Positions 16,828 to 24,239 of a stretch of 34,293 nucleotides of DNA are shown piece by piece. The stretch is from the NCBI GenBank assembly GCA_020201525.1, contig JAIVGO010000007.1, forward strand, positions 1 to 34,293, given 5' to 3'. The notes below the pieces were generated by a model that was given only the letters and a program-made list of their open reading frames with translations, did no database searches and was not told where the DNA came from. Position numbers and translations under genes: made by a program. The stretch is from Actinomycetota bacterium (GTDB lineage Bacteria > Actinomycetota > AC-67). Position 1 is the first letter of the stretch, and every line of letters starts with the position of its first letter.

Positions 16828-18117
16828 CTATGCGTCCCTCGCGCAACGGAAGCCTGCGAAGATTTGCCGCCGGATCGGAAAATCCCAGTTGCGGAACGTG
16901 TTGCGGACTGCCGTTTGGTGCGTTGCCCAGGAACCGCCGCGCAGCACCTTGTATTTCGGTCCGAAGAACACTTCGGAGTACTCAGGATACGGAAACGCCG
17001 TGAAGCCGGGGTAGGGGAGGAAGTCCGACGACGTCCACTCCCATACGTCACCGATCATGTGATGGCAGCCCCACGGCGATGCTCCGCCCGGATACGCCCC
17101 GATCGACGCGGGACCGAAGTGACGTTGTCCGAGATTTGCGCGCTCCTCGGTCGGCGCGTTGTTGCCCCACGGGTAGCGGATCTTCTTGCCGGCCGGCGAC
17201 CACGACGCGGCTTTCTCCCACTCTGCCTCGGTCGGCAAGCGCTTGCCGGCCCAGCGCGCGAACGCATCCGCTTCGTACCAGCACACGTGCTGCGCGGGCT
17301 CGTCCGGCGGCAACGGCTCCAGCCAGCCGAAGCGCGTTCGCGACCACGATCCGGCGCCGTCGCGCTCCCAGAATTGCGGCATCTCGACGTGATTCTTCGT
17401 CCGCCATTTCCACCCGCGAGCATCCCAAAAGCGCGGGTCGTCGTATCCACCGGCTTCAACGAACTCGATGTACTGCGCATTCGTTACCGGCGTCACATCG
17501 ATCCAAAACGGCGCGACGTTCACGGTATGCGCTTGTTTTTCGTTGTCGTACGCCCAGGACTCGCTCCCGGTTCCCATCACGAAGGGGCCGCCGGCAACGA
17601 GCACTTCACCGCCGACGACGGCTTTCGCTCGAGGCGGCGGCGTTGTCACGGGGCGATATCCTTCGCCGTCCATCAAATTGAGGGTCGCCAGCATCGTCTC
17701 GTCGTGCATGTGTTCGTGCTGAACGATCATGCCGTACACGTATCCGTCCGCGACCAACGGCCGCGCCGGCTCGAATTCGACTTTTTCCAGCACGTCGAAC
17801 ACCCTGCCGCGGACGTTCGCGATGTACACGCGAGCCTCCGACGGCGGCAGCAGCGGAAGTTGCGTGCGTTCCGCACGCGGATGCTCGAAGGCGTCGTACA
17901 TGCCGTCGATGTCGGGCGACGTCGTGGGGATGCCGGCAACTTCTTGCAACAGCCACAACTCTTCATAATTGCCGACGTGCGCGAGGTCCCAGACGAGCGG
18001 TGACATGATCGGTGAATGCTGCTTGACCTGATCGGCCTCCGACAGCGGCTCGAGAAGCGTCAGCGACCGATTCCGGCCGGCCTCCATCTCCGTTGCGATT
18101 CTTTCTTTCAAATCCAT
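16828..18117 (-). CDS. egtB: Hercynine oxygenase EgtB (non-haem iron sulfoxide synthase)
   Basis: This 429-residue protein has an N-terminal DinB-like four-helix domain and a C-terminal formylglycine-generating-enzyme-like domain. The iron ligands are visible: a first His in WDLAHVGNYEE (His47) and the H-x3-H-x-E motif HEHMHDE (His134, His138, Glu140). FGE-type motifs include PVTNAQYIEFV, RLPTEAEWEKAA, GDVWEWTSS, VLRGGSWAT and the terminal AGFRCARDA. It couples hercynine with gamma-glutamylcysteine using O2 to form the C-S bond and sulfoxide. The use of gamma-Glu-Cys fits the presence of egtA and egtC. The start overlaps the egtA end by ten bases. Confidence 0.96.
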   Translation of the reverse strand: MDLKERIATEMEAGRNRSLTLLEPLSEADQVKQHSPIMSPLVWDLAHVGNYEELWLLQEVAGIPTTSPDIDGMYDAFEHPRAERTQLPLLPPSEARVYIANVRGRVFDVLEKVEFEPARPLVADGYVYGMIVQHEHMHDETMLATLNLMDGEGYRPVTTPPPRAKAVVGGEVLVAGGPFVMGTGSESWAYDNEKQAHTVNVAPFWIDVTPVTNAQYIEFVEAGGYDDPRFWDARGWKWRTKNHVEMPQFWERDGAGSWSRTRFGWLEPLPPDEPAQHVCWYEADAFARWAGKRLPTEAEWEKAASWSPAGKKIRYPWGNNAPTEERANLGQRHFGPASIGAYPGGASPWGCHHMIGDVWEWTSSDFLPYPGFTAFPYPEYSEVFFGPKYKVLRGGSWATHQTAVRNTFRNWDFPIRRQIFAGFRCARDA

Positions 18118-19346
18118 ATCGGCTCCCGTGCCGGAACGGGCAATGCACCGCGCTCGTGATAGGCCTGCAACAGATCGTCCGCCGGACATCGCCCGCGGGC
18201 GACATAGCGATCGAAGAACGCGGCCGCCGCTGCGATGGTTGTCGCGTCGGCGCCGATGCGGGGAAGTGCATCGAGCGCGATGCGAAAGCATTCGATTGCA
18301 GCACGCGCCAGGTTCGGCTCGGTCAGCGAAAATCGCGACGCGTCGGTCCACAGCGTTTCCGTTCCGCGACAGGCGCGTTCGGCTGCGTCGGCCGCTTCGG
18401 CATCTTCGAGGAGGGCGGCAGGCACGGCGACTGCCACGCGCCACCACGGATCAGGCAACGCGTCGATCATTCGAAGCTCGAGCCAGCCACGGGCCCGCAC
18501 CGGCGGAAACAGCGTCGTCAAGTGATACGCAAAGTCGTCGAGTGTCGGGTAGCCGAGATCGTGCCCGTCATCCATCCAGCGCTCGAACGTCATCCCAGAC
18601 GGAACGGGAACGTAATCGCCATCGCCGGCGCGAATGAGCATGACGCGCGCGCGCAGCGCGTATCGAGTCCACGCGTCGGCGGGCGTTTCCGTGGCGCGAA
18701 CCGGCGCGGTGCGTGAACGATCCATTGCCCACCACGTGCCGAGGCGCGCCGACAGCCAGCCGGTCGGACGGCCGCCGATAAAGGGCGAGTTTGCAAAGAC
18801 CGCGGCGAGCATCGGGCCGATCGCATGCGCGCGCCGCCACCGGGCTGCGATGTCGTTCGTTCCTCCGTCGACGTTTACCTGTATCGACGCGGTTCGGCAC
18901 ATCATCCGGCGGCCATCCGGGCCTGCGGAGTCGAAGTACGCCTCCATTGCGGCGTACCGTGGCGTGTCGAGCACGCGGCGATCCTCGCGAGCCGGATCGA
19001 GACCGATGCCGCCCAGCGTCATCCCGCGGGCGAGGAGCGCGCGACGCACCGCGGCGAGGTCGGTTGCCACGGCATCGCACACGGCGCCCGCGGTGGCGAA
19101 CGGCGCCGAGCTGAGCTCGAGCTGGCCGCCGGGCTCCCAGGTGATGCGGTTGCCGCTCGCAAAGGGCTCGAGGGCCGACGTTGCCGCGCGCGCCGCGGCG
19201 AACGACGTGTGCCGTGTGATGTCGGCGCGATCGAGCACGATCCATTCGACCTCGGCCCCGACATTGCCCGACCGAGGGGAAAAACAATTCTGCTCGACGT
19301 ACGCCCGCACGTCGTCCGTGTTCAAGACTGGGTGAGCCGAGGGCAT
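18108..19346 (-). CDS. egtA: Glutamate-cysteine ligase EgtA
   Basis: This 412-residue GCS2-type ligase makes gamma-glutamylcysteine from Glu, Cys and ATP. Support includes GAEVEWIVLD near residue 30, WEPGGQLELSSAP, MMCRTASIQVNVD, FANSPFIGGRPTGW and WLELRMIDALPDPWW. The start is the ATG at 19346, because GAGGAG lies four bases upstream. A longer open frame to 19445 lacks such support. It is first gene of the egtABCD operon and is divergent from the MidA-like gene across a 131-base gap that should hold both promoters. I could not define a convincing egtA promoter there. No egtE lyase gene is seen in the window. Confidence 0.94.
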   Translation of the reverse strand: MPSAHPVLNTDDVRAYVEQNCFSPRSGNVGAEVEWIVLDRADITRHTSFAAARAATSALEPFASGNRITWEPGGQLELSSAPFATAGAVCDAVATDLAAVRRALLARGMTLGGIGLDPAREDRRVLDTPRYAAMEAYFDSAGPDGRRMMCRTASIQVNVDGGTNDIAARWRRAHAIGPMLAAVFANSPFIGGRPTGWLSARLGTWWAMDRSRTAPVRATETPADAWTRYALRARVMLIRAGDGDYVPVPSGMTFERWMDDGHDLGYPTLDDFAYHLTTLFPPVRARGWLELRMIDALPDPWWRVAVAVPAALLEDAEAADAAERACRGTETLWTDASRFSLTEPNLARAAIECFRIALDALPRIGADATTIAAAAAFFDRYVARGRCPADDLLQAYHERGALPVPAREPIWI

Positions 19347-19477
19347 TCGTCTCCTCGTCGCAGTGTCTAGGCGGCTTCTTCTGTTGTCGGCGTCACGGGA
19401 ATTAAGGACAGCATACCGACCGTGCATATGTACGTACCCACGCACCGATCGGTTCGCTCTCGCGTACCCTCTCGGAT
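19347..19477. promoter_or_regulatory. Divergent intergenic region between egtA and the MidA-like gene
   Basis: This 131-base gap must drive both genes. It contains the palindrome GTACGTAC within CATATGTACGTACCCACG (around 19425-19445), and the only AT-richer stretch (GGGAATTAAGGACAGCATAC). A weak plus-strand promoter may be AGGACA, 16 bases, then TATGTA. The egtA ribosome site is CTCCTC on the plus strand at 19351-19356. Confidence 0.35.
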
Positions 19478-20578
19478 GTGGAGGAGGCCGAATCCCACCT
19501 CGCGGAGCGCCTGCGGCGCCGTATCTCGGACGATGGTCCCATCACGTTCGCAGAGTTCATGGATACCGCCTTGTACGATCCCGTTGAGGGCTTTTATTCC
19601 CAGCCGCCGATCGGCGTCACGCGACATTACGTAACCAGCCCCCACGTTTCCGGCGCGTTCGCCGACTTGCTCGTTCGCCAGCTCGTCGCGTGCTGGGAGT
19701 CGCTCGGTCATGTTTCCCCGTTTACCGTCGTCGAAGCCGGCGCCGGTGACGGCGCCTTGGCCGGGCAAATCCTCGCGTCGGGCGAATGGTCTGGCGAGGC
19801 GCGGGATTCGTTACAGTATTTCGGAGTCGACCGAAGCGCCGGCGCGCGCGAAGCGCTTCGCAGTCGAGGCATCGAGGGTCGGGCATCGCTCGCGGACCTC
19901 GCTCCGATCACCGGCGTCGTTTTCGCGAACGAGCTCCTCGACAATCTTCCCTTCCACCGGCTCGCAAACCGCGACGGGAACCTCGTTGAGCTGATGGTCT
20001 CCGTCGACGGCGACGAGGGGACGTTCGTGCTCGTCGACGGCCCGGTGTCGCCGGAGGCACAATTATCGCTTCGACGGGCACCGGCCGAAGGCGCGGAACG
20101 CCCGGTGTCTCCTGCGACCGAAGCATTCGTCGCCGACGTCGCACGTGTCGTGCGGCGCGGGTACGTTTTTCTCTTCGATTACGGGTTCGGCGCCGGCGAT
20201 TCGCCGCAGTCGACACGGTCGTATCTCGATCAAGGCGTCACGACCGACGTGATGTCGCGTCCCGGAGGTCGCGACATCAGCACCGGTGTCGATTTCGATG
20301 CGTTGTCGGATGCCGCGCGTGAACGTGGCTTCGATGTCTGGGGCCCGGCGTCGCAGCGCGACGCACTCATGCGGCTCGGGTTCCGGGAGTGGCTGGCGAA
20401 GCTTCGCGACCGGCAATTGGCGGCGGAGGGCGCCGGTGAATGGCGCCGCGCCGTCAATCTGTTCGGGGAACGTTCCCGGGCGCCCATGCTCGTCGATGAA
20501 GCGCAGCTGGGATCGTTGCAGCTCGTCGTGTTCGGCCGTGACGTGGCGCGACCGCTCGGCGTTGCCGAAAATCCGTGA
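19478..20578 (+). CDS. MidA/NDUFAF7-like (DUF185) SAM-dependent methyltransferase
   Basis: This 366-residue protein matches the MidA family. The N-terminus has ITFAEFMDTALYDPVEGFY. Next comes YVTSPHVSGAFADLL, then the SAM-binding VVEAGAGDGALAGQIL, then FANELLDNLPFHRL and VFLFDYGFGAGD. Eukaryotic NDUFAF7 dimethylates an arginine of complex I. The bacterial substrate is not established. The GTG at 19478 is the natural start, but no clear Shine-Dalgarno precedes it and the leader may be short. A MOSC gene follows after 32 bases with its own predicted promoter. Confidence 0.92.
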   Translation: MEEAESHLAERLRRRISDDGPITFAEFMDTALYDPVEGFYSQPPIGVTRHYVTSPHVSGAFADLLVRQLVACWESLGHVSPFTVVEAGAGDGALAGQILASGEWSGEARDSLQYFGVDRSAGAREALRSRGIEGRASLADLAPITGVVFANELLDNLPFHRLANRDGNLVELMVSVDGDEGTFVLVDGPVSPEAQLSLRRAPAEGAERPVSPATEAFVADVARVVRRGYVFLFDYGFGAGDSPQSTRSYLDQGVTTDVMSRPGGRDISTGVDFDALSDAARERGFDVWGPASQRDALMRLGFREWLAKLRDRQLAAEGAGEWRRAVNLFGERSRAPMLVDEAQLGSLQLVVFGRDVARPLGVAENP

Positions 20579-20604
20579 GACCGGCGCGAACGCTTCGCTA
20601 GGAT
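20575..20604 (+). promoter_or_regulatory. Predicted promoter giving a leaderless MOSC mRNA
   Basis: GTGAGA (20575-20580), an 18-base spacer and TAGGAT (20599-20604) lie so that the -10 ends six bases before the ATG at 20611. Transcription would begin at or next to the start codon, the leaderless arrangement common in actinomycetes. There is no Shine-Dalgarno, which fits. Confidence 0.5.
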
Positions 20605-20610
20605 GAATCC

Positions 20611-21066
20611 ATGGGCGAAGTCGTAGCCATCTATACAGCTCCAGGCGCCGAAGCACGGATGACACCCGTCGAGGAAGTGCGCGCGGTGCCGGGGCTCGGT
20701 CTCGAAGGTGACCGCTACTTCGAACGCACCGGCACGTACGCCGACAAATGGGGACCGCACCGTGAGGCGACGCTCATCGAAGTCGAAGCCATCGAGGCGG
20801 TGAAACAGGAAGACGGCGTCGACTTCGACGCAGCCGACAGCCGGCGCAACATCGTGACGCGTGGTGTGGCGCTCAATCATCTCGTCGACCGGGAATTCAC
20901 CGTGGGAGACGTCCGCTTTCGCGGAATCCGGCTCTGTGAGCCGTGCACGCATATGGAAAGGGTCTCCGGTAAGCCGGCGCGAAAATCACTCATCCACCGC
21001 GGCGGCTTGCGCGCGCAGATACTGACCGAAGGAACGGTCCGGGTCGGGGACGTCGTTGCCGGCTAA
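20611..21066 (+). CDS. MOSC-domain protein
   Basis: This 151-residue protein is a stand-alone MOSC domain (molybdenum cofactor sulfurase C-terminal type). Visible features are the opening GEVVAIYTAPGAEARM and GLGLEGDRYFE. The RRNIVTRGVALNHLV strand, the FTVGDVRFRGIRLCEPC segment with the family's conserved Cys, and the terminal LTEGTVRVGDVV are also visible. MOSC proteins handle sulfur or the molybdenum cofactor and some reduce N-hydroxylated compounds. The substrate of this one is unknown. A TAGGAT -10 six bases upstream suggests a leaderless message. Its stop overlaps that of the convergent dehalogenase by four bases. Confidence 0.92.
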   Translation: MGEVVAIYTAPGAEARMTPVEEVRAVPGLGLEGDRYFERTGTYADKWGPHREATLIEVEAIEAVKQEDGVDFDAADSRRNIVTRGVALNHLVDREFTVGDVRFRGIRLCEPCTHMERVSGKPARKSLIHRGGLRAQILTEGTVRVGDVVAG

Positions 21067-21962
21067 ACGTCTTTCGTTTGCTCCAGGAAGGTGACGATAA
21101 CTCTTGCAAGCTCCTCGCCTTTGTCCTCTTGCAGGAAGTGACCGGCGTCCTTGATCGTCGCGTGCGGCATTCCCTTCGTACCGGGAACGACCTTTTGCAG
21201 AAATCCGTCGAGCCCCCGAAAGATCTTGTCCTGGTCGCTGAAAGCCGTCAGAAACGGCTTTTCCCACGCGCTCAACACGGTCCACGCTGCCCGGTTTTGC
21301 TCGGCGGCCGGATCATCCGGCGACACCGGCACCAGTTGGGGAAACCGTCGCGCGGCCACTTTGTAGCGCTCTTCGGGAAATGGGGCGTCGTACGCGGCAC
21401 GCACACTGTCGCTCAAGTTGGTGACGCACCCCGAATTGACGAAGCGCGCGATGTCGAAAACGGCGGCTTTTTGTGTCGCGTCGCGAAACTTGAACCAGCT
21501 TTCGTTCGGCGGCGCATCGCCGGTCGGCAGGAAGCCATTCGCCATCACGACGCGCGCAAAAAGATCCGGATGCTCGGCGACGAGACGCAAGCCGATGAGG
21601 CTGCCCCAGTCCTGCCCGACGAGCGTCATGCGGGTAAGCCCGAGCGCCGTGATGAGACCGAGCATCCAATCGACGTGTGTTTGGAATGTGTACGCCTCGG
21701 GCTCTGCGGGCTTGTCCGATCGCCCGAAGCCGGGGAGATCCGGCGCGATGGCGCGAAAACCCGCCTCCACGAGGATCGGAATCATCTTGCGGTACAGGTA
21801 CGACCAGGTCGGCTCGCCGTGCAGCATGAGAACGGGATCCCCGTTGCGCGGCCCTTCGTCGACGTAGTGAATCCGAAGTCCATCGACATCGGCGTAGTGC
21901 GGGTCAAAGACGTAACCGTCCAGATTTTCAAACCGAGCGTCGGGCGTGCGAAGAACTTCCAT
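21063..21962 (-). CDS. Haloalkane dehalogenase (HLD-I like)
   Basis: This 299-residue alpha/beta hydrolase resembles haloalkane dehalogenases. The nucleophile elbow is VGQDWGS with Asp118, and Trp119 as a halide-binding residue. The oxyanion-side motif is MLHGEPTWSYLYRKM. The acid is Asp245 (FSDQDKIF) and the base is His275 (DAGHFLQED). The Asp-His-Asp order fits subfamily I (DhlA-like). Trp156 (NESWFKF) could be the second halide-binding residue. The family hydrolyses C-halogen bonds to alcohol and halide; native substrates are often unknown. AGGAGG lies four bases before the ATG. The gene ends on the convergent MOSC stop and stands alone. Confidence 0.9.
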   Translation of the reverse strand: MEVLRTPDARFENLDGYVFDPHYADVDGLRIHYVDEGPRNGDPVLMLHGEPTWSYLYRKMIPILVEAGFRAIAPDLPGFGRSDKPAEPEAYTFQTHVDWMLGLITALGLTRMTLVGQDWGSLIGLRLVAEHPDLFARVVMANGFLPTGDAPPNESWFKFRDATQKAAVFDIARFVNSGCVTNLSDSVRAAYDAPFPEERYKVAARRFPQLVPVSPDDPAAEQNRAAWTVLSAWEKPFLTAFSDQDKIFRGLDGFLQKVVPGTKGMPHATIKDAGHFLQEDKGEELARVIVTFLEQTKDV

Positions 21963-22072
21963 CCCACCTCCTAAGCAGAAAGCGACGATGCCATCGACTT
22001 GCGGAAGATTGCAATTGTGCAGTCAGCCGCGCCTTCGTCTTGGTTGGTCGAACCAGAAATGGCGATCGCATA

Positions 22073-22105
22073 CGAGACCTCATTTCGGTCTCGCGAGAAT
22101 GAGGT
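22073..22105. repeat. Two mutually exclusive inverted repeats in the dehalogenase-vapC gap
   Basis: CGAGACC (22073-22079) pairs perfectly with GGTCTCG (22087-22093) across a 7-base loop. ACCTCATT (22077-22084) pairs perfectly with AATGAGGT (22098-22105). The two stems share bases, so only one can form at a time. The site lies 46 bases beyond the vapC stop on the minus strand and upstream of the dehalogenase start. It could be a terminator without a U tract, or a regulatory switch. Confidence 0.45.
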
Positions 22106-22150
22106 TACCGTCGATGCATGCGTTGCCCGGCGGACCCCGGCTAAGACGAA

Positions 22151-22552
22151 CTACCAGATCACGCGGACGTCGTGATTGGTTCGTGCATACCCCCGGATCG
22201 ATTCATCTCTCGTGACGAGTGGAATGCCGAGGTCCTTGGCAGTCGCGTATAGGAAACGGTCGGCCGGATCGCCGGGAAACTCGCTGCCCATGAGCGCAGC
22301 CGAAATGGCGGCCGACGGTGATAGTGGCGCTTCGGAAACCCGATCGGCATTGAGGACCTCGTTCGTCCACTCGTAGACATCGCGGTCGAGTCGAACGCGC
22401 TTGCGCGCCGACAGAAGTGCGATTTCCCAACAGGAGATCGGGCTCACAAAAAGTTTCAACGCATCATCGATAACTCGGCGCGCCGTCCGTGAAAGATGGC
22501 TGCTTTCCGCGTACCACCAGAGAACGACGTGACTGTCGAGCAGCACGTTCAT
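22151..22552 (-). CDS. VapC-type PIN-domain toxin
   Basis: This 133-residue PIN ribonuclease has the four acidic metal-binding residues in place: Asp6 (LLDSHV), Glu43 (SCWEIALL), Asp98 (GDPADRFLYATA) and Asp116 (TRDESI). VapC toxins cleave specific RNAs, often tRNA or rRNA, when free of antitoxin. The ATG at 22552 overlaps the antitoxin stop by four bases, the usual coupled order (antitoxin first). The catalytic set is intact, so the toxin should be active. The target RNA cannot be predicted. Confidence 0.93.
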   Translation of the reverse strand: MNVLLDSHVVLWWYAESSHLSRTARRVIDDALKLFVSPISCWEIALLSARKRVRLDRDVYEWTNEVLNADRVSEAPLSPSAAISAALMGSEFPGDPADRFLYATAKDLGIPLVTRDESIRGYARTNHDVRVIW

Positions 22553-22797
22553 TCAGTTTCCGCTTTCCAGCTTTCGCCCGTGGAGTAATACGCCTCCGGA
22601 TCCTCCGCAACGAGCTTGACGCTCCCCATCAAATTCTTCCCGGGCATCGACGCGAAGGGGATAACGACGGCGACGGGCCGCCCATGCTTCGTAACCGTGA
22701 TCGGCACATGAGTCGTTGCGACTTGGTCGAGCAGCGCGAGGCATCGTTGCTTGAACTCGGTCGCGGGGACCGTCCGAGAGTCTGCATGTTTCTCCAT
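22549..22797 (-). CDS. Phd/YefM-type antitoxin
   Basis: This 82-residue protein starts MEKHADSRTVPATEFKQRC and carries the PVAVVIPF strand of Phd/YefM folds, with TVTKHGRPVAV in the middle. Residues 1 to about 50 should form the DNA-binding dimer. The C-terminal tail (DPEAYYSTGESWKAETE) should wrap and block the PIN toxin. The frame is open further upstream, but the ATG at 22797 matches the family N-terminus and sits just downstream of the promoter and operator. It is co-transcribed with vapC by a 4-base overlap and probably represses its own promoter. Confidence 0.9.
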   Translation of the reverse strand: MEKHADSRTVPATEFKQRCLALLDQVATTHVPITVTKHGRPVAVVIPFASMPGKNLMGSVKLVAEDPEAYYSTGESWKAETE

Positions 22798-22817
22798 GAG
22801 CCGACCGTAGCGCTTCG

Positions 22818-22845
22818 CACATAAACTGTCCAGTTTATCTGTCCA
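22818..22845 (-). promoter_or_regulatory. Toxin-antitoxin promoter with embedded palindromic operator
   Basis: Reading the minus strand, a -35 hexamer TGGACA (plus 22845-22840) is followed after 16 bases by TATGTG (22823-22818). A perfect inverted repeat, ATAAACTG-TC-CAGTTTAT (22821-22838), fills the spacer and part of the -10. A dimeric antitoxin bound there would block RNA polymerase. A CTGTCC element repeats at 22826-22831 and 22839-22844. The antitoxin ATG is about 20 bases downstream of the -10. Confidence 0.65.
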
Positions 22846-22979
22846 CTTTGGCCGAGATGGGAACGGCGAGGCCTTCTTCCCGCTCTGGACGCTCGCGCCG
22901 ATTCCCCGGATACTGACGCCGGCCGTGCGGCCCCCGGGCGATCCGGGCCTCCCCGAAACACCAGGTAGAGCGTTTTTGT

Positions 22980-22996
22980 CGTACCCCAAAGGTACG
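22980..22996. repeat. Inverted repeat upstream of nurA
   Basis: CGTACC (22980-22985) and GGTACG (22991-22996) form a perfect 6-base inverted repeat around CCAAA, 28 bases before the nurA start. It follows TTTTTGT. It is a candidate operator for the five-gene repair operon. No convincing -35/-10 pair was found in this gap. Confidence 0.35.
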
Positions 22997-23024
22997 GTGA
23001 TCCAAGAAACAAGGGGGAGGGTCC

Positions 23025-24239
23025 TTGGCACTCGACTTGCGGCAGGTCGTCGGGCAGGTGGCGTCGATGAGCGCCGCGCTTGGCGACGCGCGCCGGGAGT
23101 ACGCGGAGCGCCTCGACCAGGCAATTCGAGCGTGGGACTCCCACTGGGCGGACACGGACCGTCTGCGGGGCAAGCTGGAGGCGGCGAAGACGTCGTGGCT
23201 GCTTGCGCGGCCGCTCGAACCGCCGGGTGCGTACCCGGCGCCGGAGATGACGGCGCCGGCGTGGCGCGTCTGTGCGACCGACGGGTCCCAGATCGAGGTC
23301 TCGAGGCACGAGGTCGCCGACTGCTACCTCATCAACGTCGGCGAGGTCACGCTCGACTACGGCGAGAGCCCCGGCGCCTCGATGACGAATGCGCCGTTCC
23401 TCTTTCATGAGGCCGATGACTTGCACCCCTTGTATGGAGGTGAGGACCGCCCGGCCGACGGCGCGATCGTGGCGACGGTCCGAGACACGGCCGAGCTCGA
23501 GTACCTCGCCGCCCTCGTTTCCAAAGCGGATCGACCCGCGGTCGCACTCGTGGACGGAACGCTCATCCTGTGGCGCGACGAGGTGAACGCGAACGGGCTC
23601 GCCAGGCTTGCGCCGGAGGATCTCAAGCGCAAGCGGCTCGACGCGATGCTCAATCTCTTCGAAGCCGGGCGCGAGATGGGGGTGCCCATCGTCGGATACG
23701 TGTCCTCCCCGGGCGGCACCGACGTGATCAACGCGCTCAAGGTCATGATCTGCCCGGAGCACCCGGTCGACTGCGACCGTTGCCCGTTCACCCCGGCCGG
23801 CCTTCGGCGCACGCAGGTCAAGGATAAGCCGTGCGACGCCGTGGACCGACTGACCGATCAGCGCCTGTTCGCGCGCTTCCTGACGAAAGGGGAGCGGTCG
23901 CCGCTCTTTTGGTCGGGGGCTCCGGTGCTCGAGGCCTACGGCGAGCACCGCATCGCGTTTTGCTACCTCGACACCGGATACGAGATCGCGCGGCTCGAGG
24001 TTCCGGCGTGGGTCGCGAATGACCCCCGCGTGATGTCCTTCGCTCACGCGGTCGCGTACGACCAAGCGGTCCGGGGACGCGGGTATCCGGTGGCGCTGGC
24101 GGAAGCGCACGAGGCCTGTGTCGTACGTGGTGCGGATCGCGAAGCGTTCTTTGCGTTGGTCACCCGGCGGCTCGTTCGCGATGGTCATCGCGTGAGCATG
24201 TCGCGCAAGCAAGTCGGAAAGAGGGGAGCGCTGGTATGA
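23025..24239 (+). CDS. nurA: NurA-domain 5'-3' nuclease with a four-cysteine cluster
   Basis: This 404-residue protein resembles NurA, the nuclease partner of the HerA helicase in DNA end resection. Two metal-binding aspartates of the RNase H-like core are visible: Asp86 (CATDGSQIE) and Asp177 (ALVDGTLI). GEVTLDY, TAELEYLAALV and a C-terminal FAHAVAYDQAVRGRGYPVALAEAHE block also fit. Unusually, Cys243, Cys250, Cys253 and Cys270 (CPEHPVDCDRCPF, then KDKPC) form a C-x6-C-x2-C-x16-C array that could hold an Fe-S cluster or zinc. The start is TTG at 23025, four bases after the GGAGG core of GGGGGAGGG; the first ATG (23067) would remove 14 residues. The stop overlaps the next gene (ATGA). Confidence 0.9.
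   Translation: MALDLRQVVGQVASMSAALGDARREYAERLDQAIRAWDSHWADTDRLRGKLEAAKTSWLLARPLEPPGAYPAPEMTAPAWRVCATDGSQIEVSRHEVADCYLINVGEVTLDYGESPGASMTNAPFLFHEADDLHPLYGGEDRPADGAIVATVRDTAELEYLAALVSKADRPAVALVDGTLILWRDEVNANGLARLAPEDLKRKRLDAMLNLFEAGREMGVPIVGYVSSPGGTDVINALKVMICPEHPVDCDRCPFTPAGLRRTQVKDKPCDAVDRLTDQRLFARFLTKGERSPLFWSGAPVLEAYGEHRIAFCYLDTGYEIARLEVPAWVANDPRVMSFAHAVAYDQAVRGRGYPVALAEAHEACVVRGADREAFFALVTRRLVRDGHRVSMSRKQVGKRGALV

Noticed and set aside
22798-23124. N-terminal extension of the antitoxin frame into the nurA upstream gap
   Set aside because: The extension is Pro/Arg-rich, crosses the promoter and operator and antisenses nurA; Phd-type proteins start where the ATG at 22797 lies.
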